DNA of 64,000 bases from Stagnimonas sp. (GTDB lineage Bacteria; Pseudomonadota; Gammaproteobacteria; Nevskiales; Nevskiaceae), in the NCBI GenBank assembly GCA_030696045.1, contig JAUYNO010000104.1, forward strand, positions 1-64,000, given 5' to 3'. The stretch's first letter is position 1. The number at the start of each line of letters is the position of its first letter. The notes below the pieces were generated by a model. The model saw only the letters and a program-made list of their open reading frames with translations, made no database searches and was not told where the DNA came from. The position numbers were made by a program, and so were the translations under genes. Positions 28,567 to 41,430 of the stretch are shown here, in pieces.

Positions 28567-30195
28567 TCAGCGCGACGGACGATTGCGGCGACGTCGCCAA
28601 GCCAGCGGTAGCAACATCAACAACGGTGCAAGCCCCAAGGAGCCGCCACCGTTGTCGGACTCGCTGGTCCCGCCACTGCCTGATCCGCTTGATCCGCTGG
28701 AGGTGGAGCCGCCCGAGCTGGAGCTGCCCGAACTGCTCGATCCACCGGAGCTGGAACTGCCGCTGCTGGTCGAGCCGCTACCCGAACTGCTACTGGTTGA
28801 GCCGCCACTCGTGGAGCCGCCACTGGTCGAGCCGCCGCTGGACGAACTGCTGCTCGAAGAGCTGCTGGAGCTGCCGCTGGCCGGATCGGCACCGTCGAGC
28901 ACCTCGGCGCCGCTGCTGGTCGGATCGAGCCAGAAACTCAGGCTGGTCAGCGGGGTCGGCACATTCGAGAAGTTCATGTACATGCGGCCGTACCAGTCGG
29001 GCGTGTCCGGCGTCTCGCAGGAGGATTCGCCGCCCGACAGCTGCCCGACCAGCCGGTGATCGCTGTTCCAGATGCCGGAGCCGGAGCTGCCGCCCTCGGT
29101 CACGCCGCGATCCCAGTCCAGGATCAACAAATGGGTCGGCTGCAGCGCGGTCTGCGGGTCTTCCGGCAGGTAGCCGTAGGCGGCGATATAGGTCTGGTCG
29201 AGGTCGGTGCTGATGCGCTTCTCGTCACCGTTCGGGTGATGGATGCCGACCACGCCCAGCGGCGCGAGGTCGCGCCGGTCCCAGCCCGAGTAGTAGAGGT
29301 TGAAGCTGGGCAGCGGCTCCGGGACCAGCTGCAGCAGGGTGAAGTCAGAGCCGACCTCGGTGAAGCCGCTCGACGCTGCCACCATCAATGCGCCGGACTG
29401 GGTCTGTCCGAGGTTGCCGTCCGGGGTGCCGCCGCACTGGCTGGTCTCATAGTTCCAGTAGAACGCGACCGTCGGCGCCTCGGCCGCAGTGGTGACGCAG
29501 TGGTTGGCGGTGAGGAAGTAGGGCGTGAAATCCTGCGCCGTGTTGTTCACCAGCTGGCCGCTACAGAGCAGGGCGCCGGCGATGGTGATGCGGCCGACGC
29601 TGCGGATCTCGTTCCGCCACTCGTCGCCATCAGGGCAGGCCACGTCGATGTTGCAGCTGCCGGACTTTGCTCCCGGCGTGCTGTCCTTGGTGCCGAAGCC
29701 CCGGAAGCCGTGGTTGACCGAGCCCAGTTCCAGCACGAAGTCTGGGCTGCCAGCCGGCAGGTGCAGGCGGATGCGCGCACGCTCGGACCGCACCACCGGG
29801 GTCCACAACTGGCCGTTAAGGTTCTGCGCGTCGGTATAGGGACCATGACGGTCGCGGCCCTCGGCCGTCTCGATCAGCAGTTGCGCGCCCGGCGGGAGCC
29901 GGTAGCGGGTGAAGCCGAAATTGAGCGAAGTGGCGCCTGGCGAACGCAGCTCCAGCGTCCACTGGCGGCTGCCGTCGGTCTGGGTCTGCCATTCGCCGGC
30001 CGTCGCGGTGTCGATCCGCACCGGTATCGGCACGGCGAAACGATAGGGCTGCGGGCCGCTCTTGCGGGCATCGGCGTCGAGCGCCGCCTGGATATCGACA
30101 GCCGGCAGTTTCACCGTCGGCAGCGCCGCCTGGGCATGGCCGATACGGACCAGGAGCAGCAGCGCGGCGAGCGCGGACTTCAGGACAAGGCGCAT
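28567..30195 (-). CDS. Secreted trypsin-like serine protease with Ser/Gly linker and GlyGly-CTERM-like tail
   Basis: 542 residues. Signal peptide ends AQA. A propeptide-like beta domain of ~150 residues precedes an S1 protease domain with His in TANHCV, Asp in GSDFTLLQL and Ser in GGSSGSGIW, closest to lysyl-endopeptidase-type enzymes. A ~75-residue Ser/Gly/Thr linker follows, encoded by repetitive DNA (about 28680-28890). The tail is NGGGSLGLAPLLMLL with a closing run of Arg, a GlyGly-CTERM-like sorting signal. It should be secreted by type II secretion and surface-processed. Cleavage specificity for Lys is likely but not proven. Confidence 0.88.
   Translation of the reverse strand: MRLVLKSALAALLLLVRIGHAQAALPTVKLPAVDIQAALDADARKSGPQPYRFAVPIPVRIDTATAGEWQTQTDGSRQWTLELRSPGATSLNFGFTRYRLPPGAQLLIETAEGRDRHGPYTDAQNLNGQLWTPVVRSERARIRLHLPAGSPDFVLELGSVNHGFRGFGTKDSTPGAKSGSCNIDVACPDGDEWRNEIRSVGRITIAGALLCSGQLVNNTAQDFTPYFLTANHCVTTAAEAPTVAFYWNYETSQCGGTPDGNLGQTQSGALMVAASSGFTEVGSDFTLLQLVPEPLPSFNLYYSGWDRRDLAPLGVVGIHHPNGDEKRISTDLDQTYIAAYGYLPEDPQTALQPTHLLILDWDRGVTEGGSSGSGIWNSDHRLVGQLSGGESSCETPDTPDWYGRMYMNFSNVPTPLTSLSFWLDPTSSGAEVLDGADPASGSSSSSSSSSSSSGGSTSGGSTSGGSTSSSSGSGSTSSGSSSSGGSSSSGSSSSGGSTSSGSSGSGSGGTSESDNGGGSLGLAPLLMLLPLAWRRRRNRPSR
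28680..28890. repeat. Low-complexity Ser/Gly-linker coding DNA
   Basis: Short imperfect tandem units of the type GAGCCGCCACT/GGTCGAGCC encode the protease's Ser/Gly/Thr linker on the minus strand. Such DNA is prone to slippage. A plus-strand open frame rich in Pro, Leu and Glu across it is a shadow. Confidence 0.75.
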
Positions 30196-30253
30196 GGGAG
30201 CAACCGGGGTTGGTGATGGCGGAAGGTGCTACGGCCTGGCCCTGTGGCCAGAC

Positions 30254-30919
30254 TCAGACGCCCATGTAGCGTCCGGGTTTGTGATTCAGGGCCAGCACTG
30301 CTCCCAGCACCAACGCGCCGAGTGCCGAATAGAGGACTTGCATCGGCTCCAGCACGAACAGGGCGGCGATGCTGAGCGCGACATCGACGCCCATCTGGAT
30401 GGTGCCGGCGCGCAGGCCCCGGCTCTTCTGCAGATACACGGCGAGGATGTTGATGCCGCCCAGGCTGGAGCCGTGGCGCACGGAGGCGAGCACGCCCATG
30501 CCCAGCAGCAGGCCGCCGACCAGGGCTGAGTACAGTGGCTTCACCGAGCTGAACTCGATGAAGCGCGGGGTCAGATCCACCAGCAGGCTGAACAGGCTCA
30601 CCGACAGGAAGGACTTGAGGGTGAACACCCAGCCCATGCGCCGGATCGCCAGCCCGAAGAAGGGCAGGTTGACCAGGAAGAACACCAGGCCGAGGCCCTG
30701 GCCGGTGGCGTAGTGCAGCAAAAAGGCCAGCCCGGCGGTGCCGCCGATCATCAGGCCGTTGACCCCGAACAAGGCGACGCCCAGCGAGCAGAACACGCCG
30801 CCCATGAGCAGGCCCTGCATGTCGTCGAGCAGGCTGTGCCGCTGCAGTGCGGGGTCCGCCGGGTCGCCGAGCGGGTCGGCGTCTTCGGACAGCGGATCGT
30901 CGGGTGGCGAGTCGAACAT
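30254..30919 (-). CDS. YitT-family membrane protein
   Basis: 221 residues with five to six membrane helices: GLLMGGVFCSLGVALF, IGGTAGLAFLLHYA, LVFFLVNLPFFGLAI and later ones. The GG(T/I)AG and HGSSLGGINILAVYLQ segments fit YitT/DUF161 proteins of unknown transport-like role. ATG 30919 was chosen; a longer form starting at 31024 would place a charged extension ahead of the acidic N-terminus. It is divergent from the CopL-like gene at 31034. Confidence 0.82.
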   Translation of the reverse strand: MFDSPPDDPLSEDADPLGDPADPALQRHSLLDDMQGLLMGGVFCSLGVALFGVNGLMIGGTAGLAFLLHYATGQGLGLVFFLVNLPFFGLAIRRMGWVFTLKSFLSVSLFSLLVDLTPRFIEFSSVKPLYSALVGGLLLGMGVLASVRHGSSLGGINILAVYLQKSRGLRAGTIQMGVDVALSIAALFVLEPMQVLYSALGALVLGAVLALNHKPGRYMGV

Positions 30920-31033
30920 GGGAGTACCGCGCGGGATGGCGCCGGCTGCGAAGCGGCTTTCGTGCCAGCGCAGCTTGCCGCTTTTCGCGGCGCGGTGAAC
31001 GCTGGTGGGGGCGGGCTGGTCCATACTTTCGCC

Positions 31034-31393
31034 ATGTCCCGCCCTGTCCGCGCCGCCGTGCTGATCCTGGTCCTGCTGCTGCAGGGCCTGGGCAGTGTCT
31101 TGGCGCTGCCGCCGGCGCTGCCGTCACCGCTGCCGCAGGCGGCCATGGCCATGCCCTGCCATGAAGCGGCGGAGACGGCTGCTGAGGACCAGGCGGCCAT
31201 GCCCTGTTGCGATGACGAAGCCGACTGCCGCTGTGACAGTGGCTGTTTTGGTGCCGCCAGCGCGCTGGTGTCGAGCCTGGCCGCTCCGGGCGGGCGTACT
31301 CGCGTGCAGTTCGGCGGCAGTACCCCGCCGCCGGCGCTGGCGCCGGCCCATCCGCAGCAACTGCTCCGCCCTCCGGCGTCCTCCGAAAGCTGA
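31034..31393 (+). CDS. CopL-like Cys-rich periplasmic protein
   Basis: 119 residues: a signal peptide of about 25 residues, then a Cys/His-rich cluster with MPCHEA and CCDDEADCRCDSGC, followed by a Pro-rich tail. This pattern fits CopL-type metal-binding proteins that occur ahead of copper-resistance genes in Xanthomonas and relatives. It opens the metal-resistance run on the plus strand. Metal identity (Cu or otherwise) is not determined by the sequence. Confidence 0.7.
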   Translation: MSRPVRAAVLILVLLLQGLGSVLALPPALPSPLPQAAMAMPCHEAAETAAEDQAAMPCCDDEADCRCDSGCFGAASALVSSLAAPGGRTRVQFGGSTPPPALAPAHPQQLLRPPASSES

Positions 31394-31403
31394 GACTCCG
31401 CGC

Positions 31404-31425
31404 GCCCTTCGGTAGGGCGTGCGTC
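31404..31425 (+). promoter_or_regulatory. Hairpin between CopL-like gene and next gene
   Basis: GCGCCCT and AGGGCGT form a 7-bp stem around a short TTCGGT loop, 10 bases after the CopL-like stop. There is no T-run, so it may be an mRNA processing or attenuation structure rather than a terminator. Confidence 0.4.
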
Positions 31426-31449
31426 CGTTCGCTTTCCACGGAGGACGCC

Positions 31450-32112
31450 ATGTCCCTGTTTCGTTTCTATGGCGCGCTGGCCTGCCTGCTGCCCGCCGCT
31501 GTCGTCGCCAAGCCCATCGCCTACCAGGGCGGCACCGCCGTCATGGGCGAGTACGGCGCGGGCACCATGCAGGAGTTCCAGGGCTTCTACGCGCCCAGCT
31601 ATCGCTGGTCGGCGGGTGGCGGCTATCTGCGGCTCGATGCCGCGGATGGCAGCTTTTCGCGTGAAATCAGCTATGCCCGTGGCAACCTGCTGCTGAAGCG
31701 CTGGAACCTGCCAAGGGCCCAGGCCAATGTCTTCGCCTGGGGCGGTATCGGGGCGGCCAGCAGCAGCGACTTCGAGGGCAGCAAAACCGCCTGGAATGCC
31801 GGCGGCCAGGCCGACTACGAGACCCTGCGCTTCTACTCTTCGCTGCGCAGCGACTGGCAGTACGCCCACCAGGCCTATGTGCACCGCATCGACACCGCGC
31901 AACTGGGCTGGGCGCCCTATGCCCACGACTGGGACCGTCTGGCGACCTGGTTCGTGCTGCAGGGGCGGACCTATACCGGCGGCCTCTACGACGGCCTCGA
32001 ATCGGCTGCCCTGATCCGCCTGTTCAAGAACGGCCAGTGGGGTGCGGCCTGGGTCGAGGCCGGCATCACCCAGGACGGCCATCTGCAGTCCATGTTCATG
32101 TTCAATTTCTAG
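31450..32112 (+). CDS. Probable outer-membrane beta-barrel protein of the metal cassette
   Basis: 220 residues with a signal peptide (ending VVAK or AVVA) and a chain of alternating aromatic/polar strands (YRWSAGGGYLRLDA, NVFAWGGIGAAS, WNAGGQADYETLRFYSSLRS) ending in ...FMFNF, a C-terminal Phe typical of barrel proteins. CACGGAGGA precedes ATG 31450. I do not recognise the family. Placement between CopL-like and HMA genes suggests a role in metal passage or sensing at the outer membrane. Confidence 0.7.
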   Translation: MSLFRFYGALACLLPAAVVAKPIAYQGGTAVMGEYGAGTMQEFQGFYAPSYRWSAGGGYLRLDAADGSFSREISYARGNLLLKRWNLPRAQANVFAWGGIGAASSSDFEGSKTAWNAGGQADYETLRFYSSLRSDWQYAHQAYVHRIDTAQLGWAPYAHDWDRLATWFVLQGRTYTGGLYDGLESAALIRLFKNGQWGAAWVEAGITQDGHLQSMFMFNF

Positions 32113-32122
32113 GAGTGTTCCC

Positions 32123-32464
32123 ATGATTCGTACCCTGAGCGCCGCGCTGATCGCGGCCACGCTGAGCCTCGCCGCCGCCGCCGCGGAGGCGCCCCGCAGC
32201 ATCGAGATGAAGGTCGACGGCCTGGTCTGCGCCTTCTGCGCGCAAGGCATTGCCAAGAAGCTGGGCCAGATGGAGGCGACCCAGGAGGTGCTGGTCAGCC
32301 TCGAAACCGGCCTGGTCGCGGTGGCGCTGAAGCCCGGGCAGGGCATCAGCGACGAGGCGCTGCGGGCGACGCTGACCGAGGCCGGCTATTCGGTGCAGCG
32401 GATCGAGCGCAAGGACGAGAGCCTGGCCGAATTGCGTCTGCGCCTGAAGGCGACCAGGCCATGA
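32123..32464 (+). CDS. Periplasmic heavy-metal-associated (MerP-like) protein
   Basis: 113 residues: signal peptide of ~21 residues then an HMA ferredoxin-like domain with the metal pair CAFC (C36, C39). The rest (VSLETGLVAVALKPGQ, LRATLTEAGYSVQ) fits the fold. It would carry soft metal ions in the periplasm. AGGAGTG precedes ATG 32123. Its stop overlaps the start of the next membrane gene (ATGA), so the two are coupled as in merP/merT pairs, although in the opposite order to mer operons. Confidence 0.85.
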   Translation: MIRTLSAALIAATLSLAAAAAEAPRSIEMKVDGLVCAFCAQGIAKKLGQMEATQEVLVSLETGLVAVALKPGQGISDEALRATLTEAGYSVQRIERKDESLAELRLRLKATRP

Positions 32465-32850
32465 ACGCCCTCCACCCTGAACTGCGCGGCAGCCTGTGGA
32501 GCGCGCTGCTGTCGATCTTCACCAGCAGCTCGACCCTGATCTGCTGCGCCCTGCCGGCGCTGCTGGTGACCCTCGGTGCCGGCGCCACCCTGGCCGGACT
32601 GGTCAGCGCCGTGCCGCAGCTGGTCTGGCTGTCGGCACACAAGGGCCTGGTCTTCGGTATGGCGGGCCTGATGCTGGCGGTGGCGGGCGCGCTGCAACAC
32701 CGCGCCCGTTTCGCGCCTTGCCCGGCCGATCCGCGTCTGGCTGCGGCCTGTACGCGCACCCGGCGCATAAGCCTCGGGGTGTATCTACTGTCGCTGGCGA
32801 TCTATGCGGTGGGCGTGCTGTTCGCTTTCGTGCTGCCCCGGTTGGCCTGA
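32461..32850 (+). CDS. MerT-like small membrane protein
   Basis: 129 residues with three to four membrane helices. A vicinal Cys pair (C28-C29, TLICCALP) lies in the first helix and two further Cys are in the loop near residues 86-96 (PCPADP, AACTRT). This arrangement matches MerT-type inner-membrane metal carriers, which take ions from MerP. No merR or merA is nearby, so mercury is not implied. It could move Zn, Cd or Cu between the periplasm and the cytoplasm. Confidence 0.7.
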   Translation: MNALHPELRGSLWSALLSIFTSSSTLICCALPALLVTLGAGATLAGLVSAVPQLVWLSAHKGLVFGMAGLMLAVAGALQHRARFAPCPADPRLAAACTRTRRISLGVYLLSLAIYAVGVLFAFVLPRLA

Positions 32851-32937
32851 TCCGCCAGGATCGCGACCAGCCGCCCGAGCATCCGCTCTTGAACCAGTCC
32901 GAGCCGAGCATTCAAGCCAATCTGTTACGCTAATTTC

Positions 32938-33414
32938 ATGATGTCTGCCTTGCGCAATCAATCCGGTCTCGTCGTGGCGATGCTCTGCATCGCCCTGGCG
33001 GTGATGTGGGTCAGCGGCGCCCATTCGCACTGGCATCTGGGTGATCGGGGCGGCACCGAGCACGAGCATCTCTCGGAGAATTCGGTTCCGGGCGATCACG
33101 ATCATCACCATGCCGACGCGGCTTTGGGCGCGGCGGAATCGGCGCCCGAGCAGCATTCCGACTTCAGCCCTTCTTGGCACTGGGACCACGCGGTGGACCA
33201 GGAAGACGTGAAGGTCGTGGGTGTCGGCGTCGGTATGGGCAAGCTGTCGTCACCCGATGCGCCGCTGCTGGTCCTGCTGTTCTGTGCCGCGCTGCTGTTG
33301 CCGCGTCGCCCGGCTCCGCGTCATGCCGTGCTTTGGGCGACGCCGCCCAGATCGCGGCGCGCAGGACAATTGCGTCCACCGCTGCGCGGCCCGCCTTCAA
33401 TCTCCGTCGCCTGA
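32938..33414 (+). CDS. His-rich metal-binding membrane-anchored protein ahead of czcCBA
   Basis: 158 residues. An N-terminal signal/anchor (LVVAMLCIALAVMWVSGA) precedes a His-rich stretch (HSHWHLGD, HEHLSE, DHDHHHAD, HSDFSPSWHWDH) and a second hydrophobic segment (APLLVLLFCAALLLP). Similar His-rich proteins sit ahead of czc operons and bind Zn/Cd/Co in the periplasm. An extended -10-like TGTTACGCT ends 6 bases before the ATG, so the message may be nearly leaderless. Family not certain. Confidence 0.72.
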   Translation: MMSALRNQSGLVVAMLCIALAVMWVSGAHSHWHLGDRGGTEHEHLSENSVPGDHDHHHADAALGAAESAPEQHSDFSPSWHWDHAVDQEDVKVVGVGVGMGKLSSPDAPLLVLLFCAALLLPRRPAPRHAVLWATPPRSRRAGQLRPPLRGPPSISVA

Positions 33415-33423
33415 TCTGAGACG

Positions 33424-33442
33424 CCCGGCGCGCGCCGCCGGG
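33424..33442 (+). promoter_or_regulatory. Hairpin before czcC
   Basis: A perfect 7-bp stem (33424-33430 with 33436-33442) and 5-nt loop sits in the 77-base gap between the His-rich gene and czcC. No T-run follows, so it would attenuate or stabilise rather than terminate. Confidence 0.4.
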
Positions 33443-33491
33443 TCCGATGCCCCAGGGCCATGCCCAGCGGGTCGTCCCACGGAGATTCACC

Positions 33492-34762
33492 ATGTTGTCG
33501 TCCACCGCGCGCCGGCTCCTGGCCTGCGCGCTTACCGTGGCCCCGCTTTATGCGGGAGCCATTGAAGTCGTCGCGGTCACCGGCGAGCCGCTGACGCTGC
33601 GCGCCGCCGTCGAGCGCAGCCTGCAAGCCAATCCCGATCTCAAGGCCTTCGGCTACGAGTTGGCGGCCCAGGATGGGCGCGCACTACAGGCCGGCGTTTC
33701 GCCCAACCCCGAGTTGGTCATCGACGTCGAGGACGCCTTCGGCACCGGATCGCGCAAGAGCTTCAGCACGGCACAGACCACGATCAGCCTGCGCCAGGTG
33801 CTGGAGCGCGGTGCGCTGAGCCGGCGGCTGGCGGCGGCGGGTGCCGGCCGCAGCCTGCTCGAGGTCGAACTGGAGGAGAAGCGACTCGACGTCGCGGCCG
33901 AGACCGCGCGGCGCTTCATCCGCGTGCTGTCCGACCAGTCCCGACTGCAGCTCACGCACGAGGCCAATGGCCTGGCCGAAAAGACCGTCGAGGCCGCCCG
34001 CAACCGGGTGCGCGCCGCCAAGGCACCGGAGGCGGAACAGGCCCGCGCCGAGGCCGCCCTCGCGCGCAGTCAGCTCGATCACGAGGACGTCGAGCACGAG
34101 CTGCTCACCAGCCGGCGCCAGCTGGGGGCGATGTGGGGCGATACCGACCCGGCCTTCGGCGAGGTGATCGGCAAGCTCGACCAGCTGCCGGCGCTGGCGC
34201 CGTATCAATCGCTCGCGATCGGTATCCGCGGCAATCCCAGCCTGCTCAAGTTCAGTTCGGAAGCGCGGCTGCGCGAGGCCGAGCTGCGGCTCGCCGAACA
34301 GCGCCGCAAGCCGGCGTGGACCCTCAACACGGGCCTGCGCCGCTTCGAGGACGGCGACGACTTCGCGGCCGTGCTCGGCCTGTCGATTCCGCTGCCGTTC
34401 CGTGATCGCAGTGAGGGCAGCATCGCGGTCGCCCAGGCCCACCTGGACCAGGTGGATGCCAGCCGCGCCGCGACCGAGGTGCGGGTGCTGACCCAGCTGT
34501 TCGAGCTGTTCCAGGAATTGCAGCACGCCCGTCACACCGCCGACACGCTCGACATCGAGGTGCTGCCGCGCGTCCAGGCGGCGCTCAAGCAGACCGAATA
34601 CGCCTACGCGCGCGGCCGCTACGGCTACCAGGAACTGCTTGCCGCCCAGCGCGAGTTGCTGGAAGTGAAGCGCGCGCGCATCCAGGCCGCCGTCGATGCC
34701 TACGGCTACGCCATCGAGATTGACCGACTGACCGGCACCGCGCCGGCCGAGCAGAACCTTCC

Positions 34763-34766
<4 letters not shown>
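33492..34766 (+). CDS. czcC: CzcC-like TolC-family outer-membrane factor
   Basis: 424 residues with a signal peptide (ending AGA) and two TolC/OEP repeats: LTLRAAVERSLQANPDL at the start and AALKQTEYAYARGRYGYQELLAAQRELLE in the second half. It forms the outer-membrane duct of a heavy-metal RND pump. ATG 33492 follows ACGGAGATTCACC. It overlaps czcB by four bases, so czcCBA is one operon. Confidence 0.9.
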
Positions 34767-39158
<4,392 letters not shown>

Positions 39159-39176
39159 TCGGTTCCCGCCAAGGAG

Positions 39177-40538
39177 TTACAGCACGGTCAGTCGCAAGAC
39201 GAGTCCCAGGACTGCGCACACCAGCAGCGTGCGCATCAGGCTGACGTGGAAGCGCAGCATGGCGAGCATTGCGCCGGCGCCGAGCACCAGGGCCGCGAGG
39301 TCGAGTGAGGCGGGGTGCGGGATCGGCAGGGACAGCCCCAGGCCTTCCCACTTCCCGATGTCCTTGAACAGTACGTGCATCGCGAACCACACCGAAAGAT
39401 TGAGGATCACCCCAACCACGGCGGCGGTGATGCCGGTCAGCGCCGCCGACAGCCAGCGATTGCCCCGCAGGCGTTCGATGTACGGGGCGCCGAGGAAGAT
39501 CCACAGGAAGCAGGGTACGAAGGTCACCCAGGTCGACAGGGTCGCGCCGAGTACGCCGGCCAGCAGCGGATCGAGCCCACCCGGAGCGCGATAGGCCCCG
39601 AGAAAACCCACCCAGGTCAGCACCAGGATCAGCGGTCCGGGCGTGGTCTCGGCCAGCGCCAGGCCTTGGACCATTTCCCCCGGCGCCAACCAGTGATACT
39701 GCTGCACCGCCTGCTGCGTCATGTAGGCCAGCACCGCATAGGCGCCGCCGAAGGTGACCACGGCCATCTTGCTGAAGAACACCGATTCCTGGGTGTAGAC
39801 GTGGTCCGGCCCCAGCATCCGCCACAGCAGTAGCACCGGCGTGAACCAGAGCGCCAGCCCCACGAGCAGGACCGCCAGCAGCCAGCCCAGGCGCGGCCGT
39901 GCGTGCTCGGGCACCGGTTCATGATCGGCGTCATCTGCCTTCTTGCCGGCCGCCAGGAACAGGGTCGGTTTGAATTTTGCTCCCAGCAGCCCGATCAATC
40001 CCGCCAGCAGCACGATCAGCGGGAAGGGCACCGCGAAGGCGAAGATGGCGACGAAGGCTGCGCCTGCGAGCGCATAGAGCCAGCGGTTCTTGAGCGCCTT
40101 CTTGCCGACCCGCATCACGGCCTCGATCACGATCGCCAGCGTGGCGGCCTGCATGCCGAACAGCAGGCCCTGCATCCAGTCGAGTTGGCCGTAGCTGACG
40201 TAGAGCACGGCGATGCCGACCATCAGCAGGAAGCCAGGCAGGATGAACAGCAGGCCGGCGACCAGCCCGCCCCAGGTCTTGTGCAGGAGCCAGCCGATGT
40301 AGACGGCCAGCTGCTGCGCCTCCGGGCCGGGCAGCAACATGCAGTAGTTCAGCGCGTGCAGGAACCGGGTCTCGCTGATCCAGCGGCGCTCATCGACCAG
40401 CATCTTGTGCATCAGCGCGATCTGCCCGGCCGGACCGCCGAAGTTGATGAAGCCTATCTTCAGCCAGACCTTGAAAGCCTCCCAGAACGGGATGGTGGTG
40501 GTGCGCTCGTTCGCAGCGTCCGTGGGCAGCTGGCTCAT
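39177..40538 (-). CDS. chrA: Chromate efflux transporter
   Basis: 453 residues, the fused two-domain ChrA form. Each half starts with a GGPAGQIALMH or GGAYAVLAYM type motif; KIGFINFGGPAGQ and AVVTFGGAYAVLAY plus ETTPGPLIL are diagnostic. It exports chromate and reduces sulfate-analogue stress. A loop of ~45 residues between the halves holds a charged segment (KKADDADHEPVPEH). ATG 40538 overlaps the stop of the upstream chrB-like gene, so both are co-expressed. Confidence 0.95.
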   Translation of the reverse strand: MSQLPTDAANERTTTIPFWEAFKVWLKIGFINFGGPAGQIALMHKMLVDERRWISETRFLHALNYCMLLPGPEAQQLAVYIGWLLHKTWGGLVAGLLFILPGFLLMVGIAVLYVSYGQLDWMQGLLFGMQAATLAIVIEAVMRVGKKALKNRWLYALAGAAFVAIFAFAVPFPLIVLLAGLIGLLGAKFKPTLFLAAGKKADDADHEPVPEHARPRLGWLLAVLLVGLALWFTPVLLLWRMLGPDHVYTQESVFFSKMAVVTFGGAYAVLAYMTQQAVQQYHWLAPGEMVQGLALAETTPGPLILVLTWVGFLGAYRAPGGLDPLLAGVLGATLSTWVTFVPCFLWIFLGAPYIERLRGNRWLSAALTGITAAVVGVILNLSVWFAMHVLFKDIGKWEGLGLSLPIPHPASLDLAALVLGAGAMLAMLRFHVSLMRTLLVCAVLGLVLRLTVL

Positions 40539-41356
40539 GCGCGCACCGCCATCGCTTGCGGCTTCCAGTCGTGACCCTCGGCGGCATCGCTGCGGCACCA
40601 GGCGTACAAGGCGTCGTAGATCACCATGCCCTGTTCGAGCATGGCGTGGTCGTCTGCGAAATTGGCCGACAGGCCGAGCGAGATCGCCAGCAGCCCGGCG
40701 GCCTCCGGCGCCAGCGCAAGCCGGGCGGTATCGGCTCCGCGCACAATGGTCGCGAGCCGCTCCAACCCCGGCGCCCGCAGGTCGAAGTGCCGCAGAAAGG
40801 CATCGAAGCTGCAGCGTTCGTCGAAGTGCGAGAAGTCCACCGCCGGAATGTCATAGGGCACCGCGTCCAGACGCCGGGCCTCTTCCTTGACCGTCGCGGT
40901 GGGAACGTAGAAAAACTCGGCCTTCGGATCGATGAAGCGTCGGATCAGCCAGGGGCAGGCGACGCGATCAATCTTCGGACGCTCGCGGGTTATCCAGCGG
41001 CTTGCCGCCGATCCCAGCGGGGCAACATGGCGGGTGGTCGGCAGACCCGCTGCCTGCCAGGCGCTGTAGCCGCCCTCCAGATAGGCCGCATCGATGCCGG
41101 CCTCGCGCAATACACGGCAGGCCGACTGGCTGACCGCCCTGCCATGTGCGCAATAGGTAACGACTCTGATCGTGCTGCCAACAAAATCTCCGGGCGCGAG
41201 CTCGGGGCCGCGCCGCAAGGCGCCGGCAATCAGACGGGGCGCCAGCTCAAAATCGCCTTGCCGACGAACATCGATCAGCAGGGGCGAACCCTGGCGCCAG
41301 AGCGTCGGCAACAGGGTCTCAACGGCAATGCAGGGCAGGTCAGTGTCCACGAACAC
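40535..41356 (-). CDS. Rhodanese-ChrB fusion, chromate resistance
   Basis: 273 residues. The N-terminal ~115 residues are a rhodanese domain with active-site loop CAHGRAVS (catalytic Cys present); the C-terminal part is a ChrB-type domain (RERPKIDRVACPWLIRRFID, AVDFSHFDERCSFDAF). ChrB proteins sense or process chromate; the rhodanese part suggests sulfur chemistry, sensible since chromate enters by sulfate uptake. It lies upstream of chrA and overlaps it by four bases. Whether it regulates transcription is unknown as no HTH is seen. Confidence 0.85.
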   Translation of the reverse strand: MFVDTDLPCIAVETLLPTLWRQGSPLLIDVRRQGDFELAPRLIAGALRRGPELAPGDFVGSTIRVVTYCAHGRAVSQSACRVLREAGIDAAYLEGGYSAWQAAGLPTTRHVAPLGSAASRWITRERPKIDRVACPWLIRRFIDPKAEFFYVPTATVKEEARRLDAVPYDIPAVDFSHFDERCSFDAFLRHFDLRAPGLERLATIVRGADTARLALAPEAAGLLAISLGLSANFADDHAMLEQGMVIYDALYAWCRSDAAEGHDWKPQAMAVRA

Positions 41357-41391
41357 GGCTCCTCAAAAAATTGGACGGGGAGCAGGTGTTG

Positions 41392-41430
41392 GATGGCAAG
41401 CCATCTGTGGCGGGGAACCTGTAATCCCCG
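41392..41430. promoter_or_regulatory. Two adjacent hairpins in the divergent intergenic region
   Basis: GATGGC-AA-GCCATC (41392-41405) and CGGGGA-ACCTGTAA-TCCCCG (41411-41430) are perfect inverted repeats in the 244-base gap between the divergent rhodanese-ChrB and ATP-grasp genes. They may be operators or leader hairpins. Nothing else recognisable is in this gap. Confidence 0.4.

Noticed and set aside
28526-29059. Plus-strand Pro/Leu/Glu-rich frame
   Set aside because: It is the antisense of the protease's Ser/Gly linker repeats and has no ribosome site.
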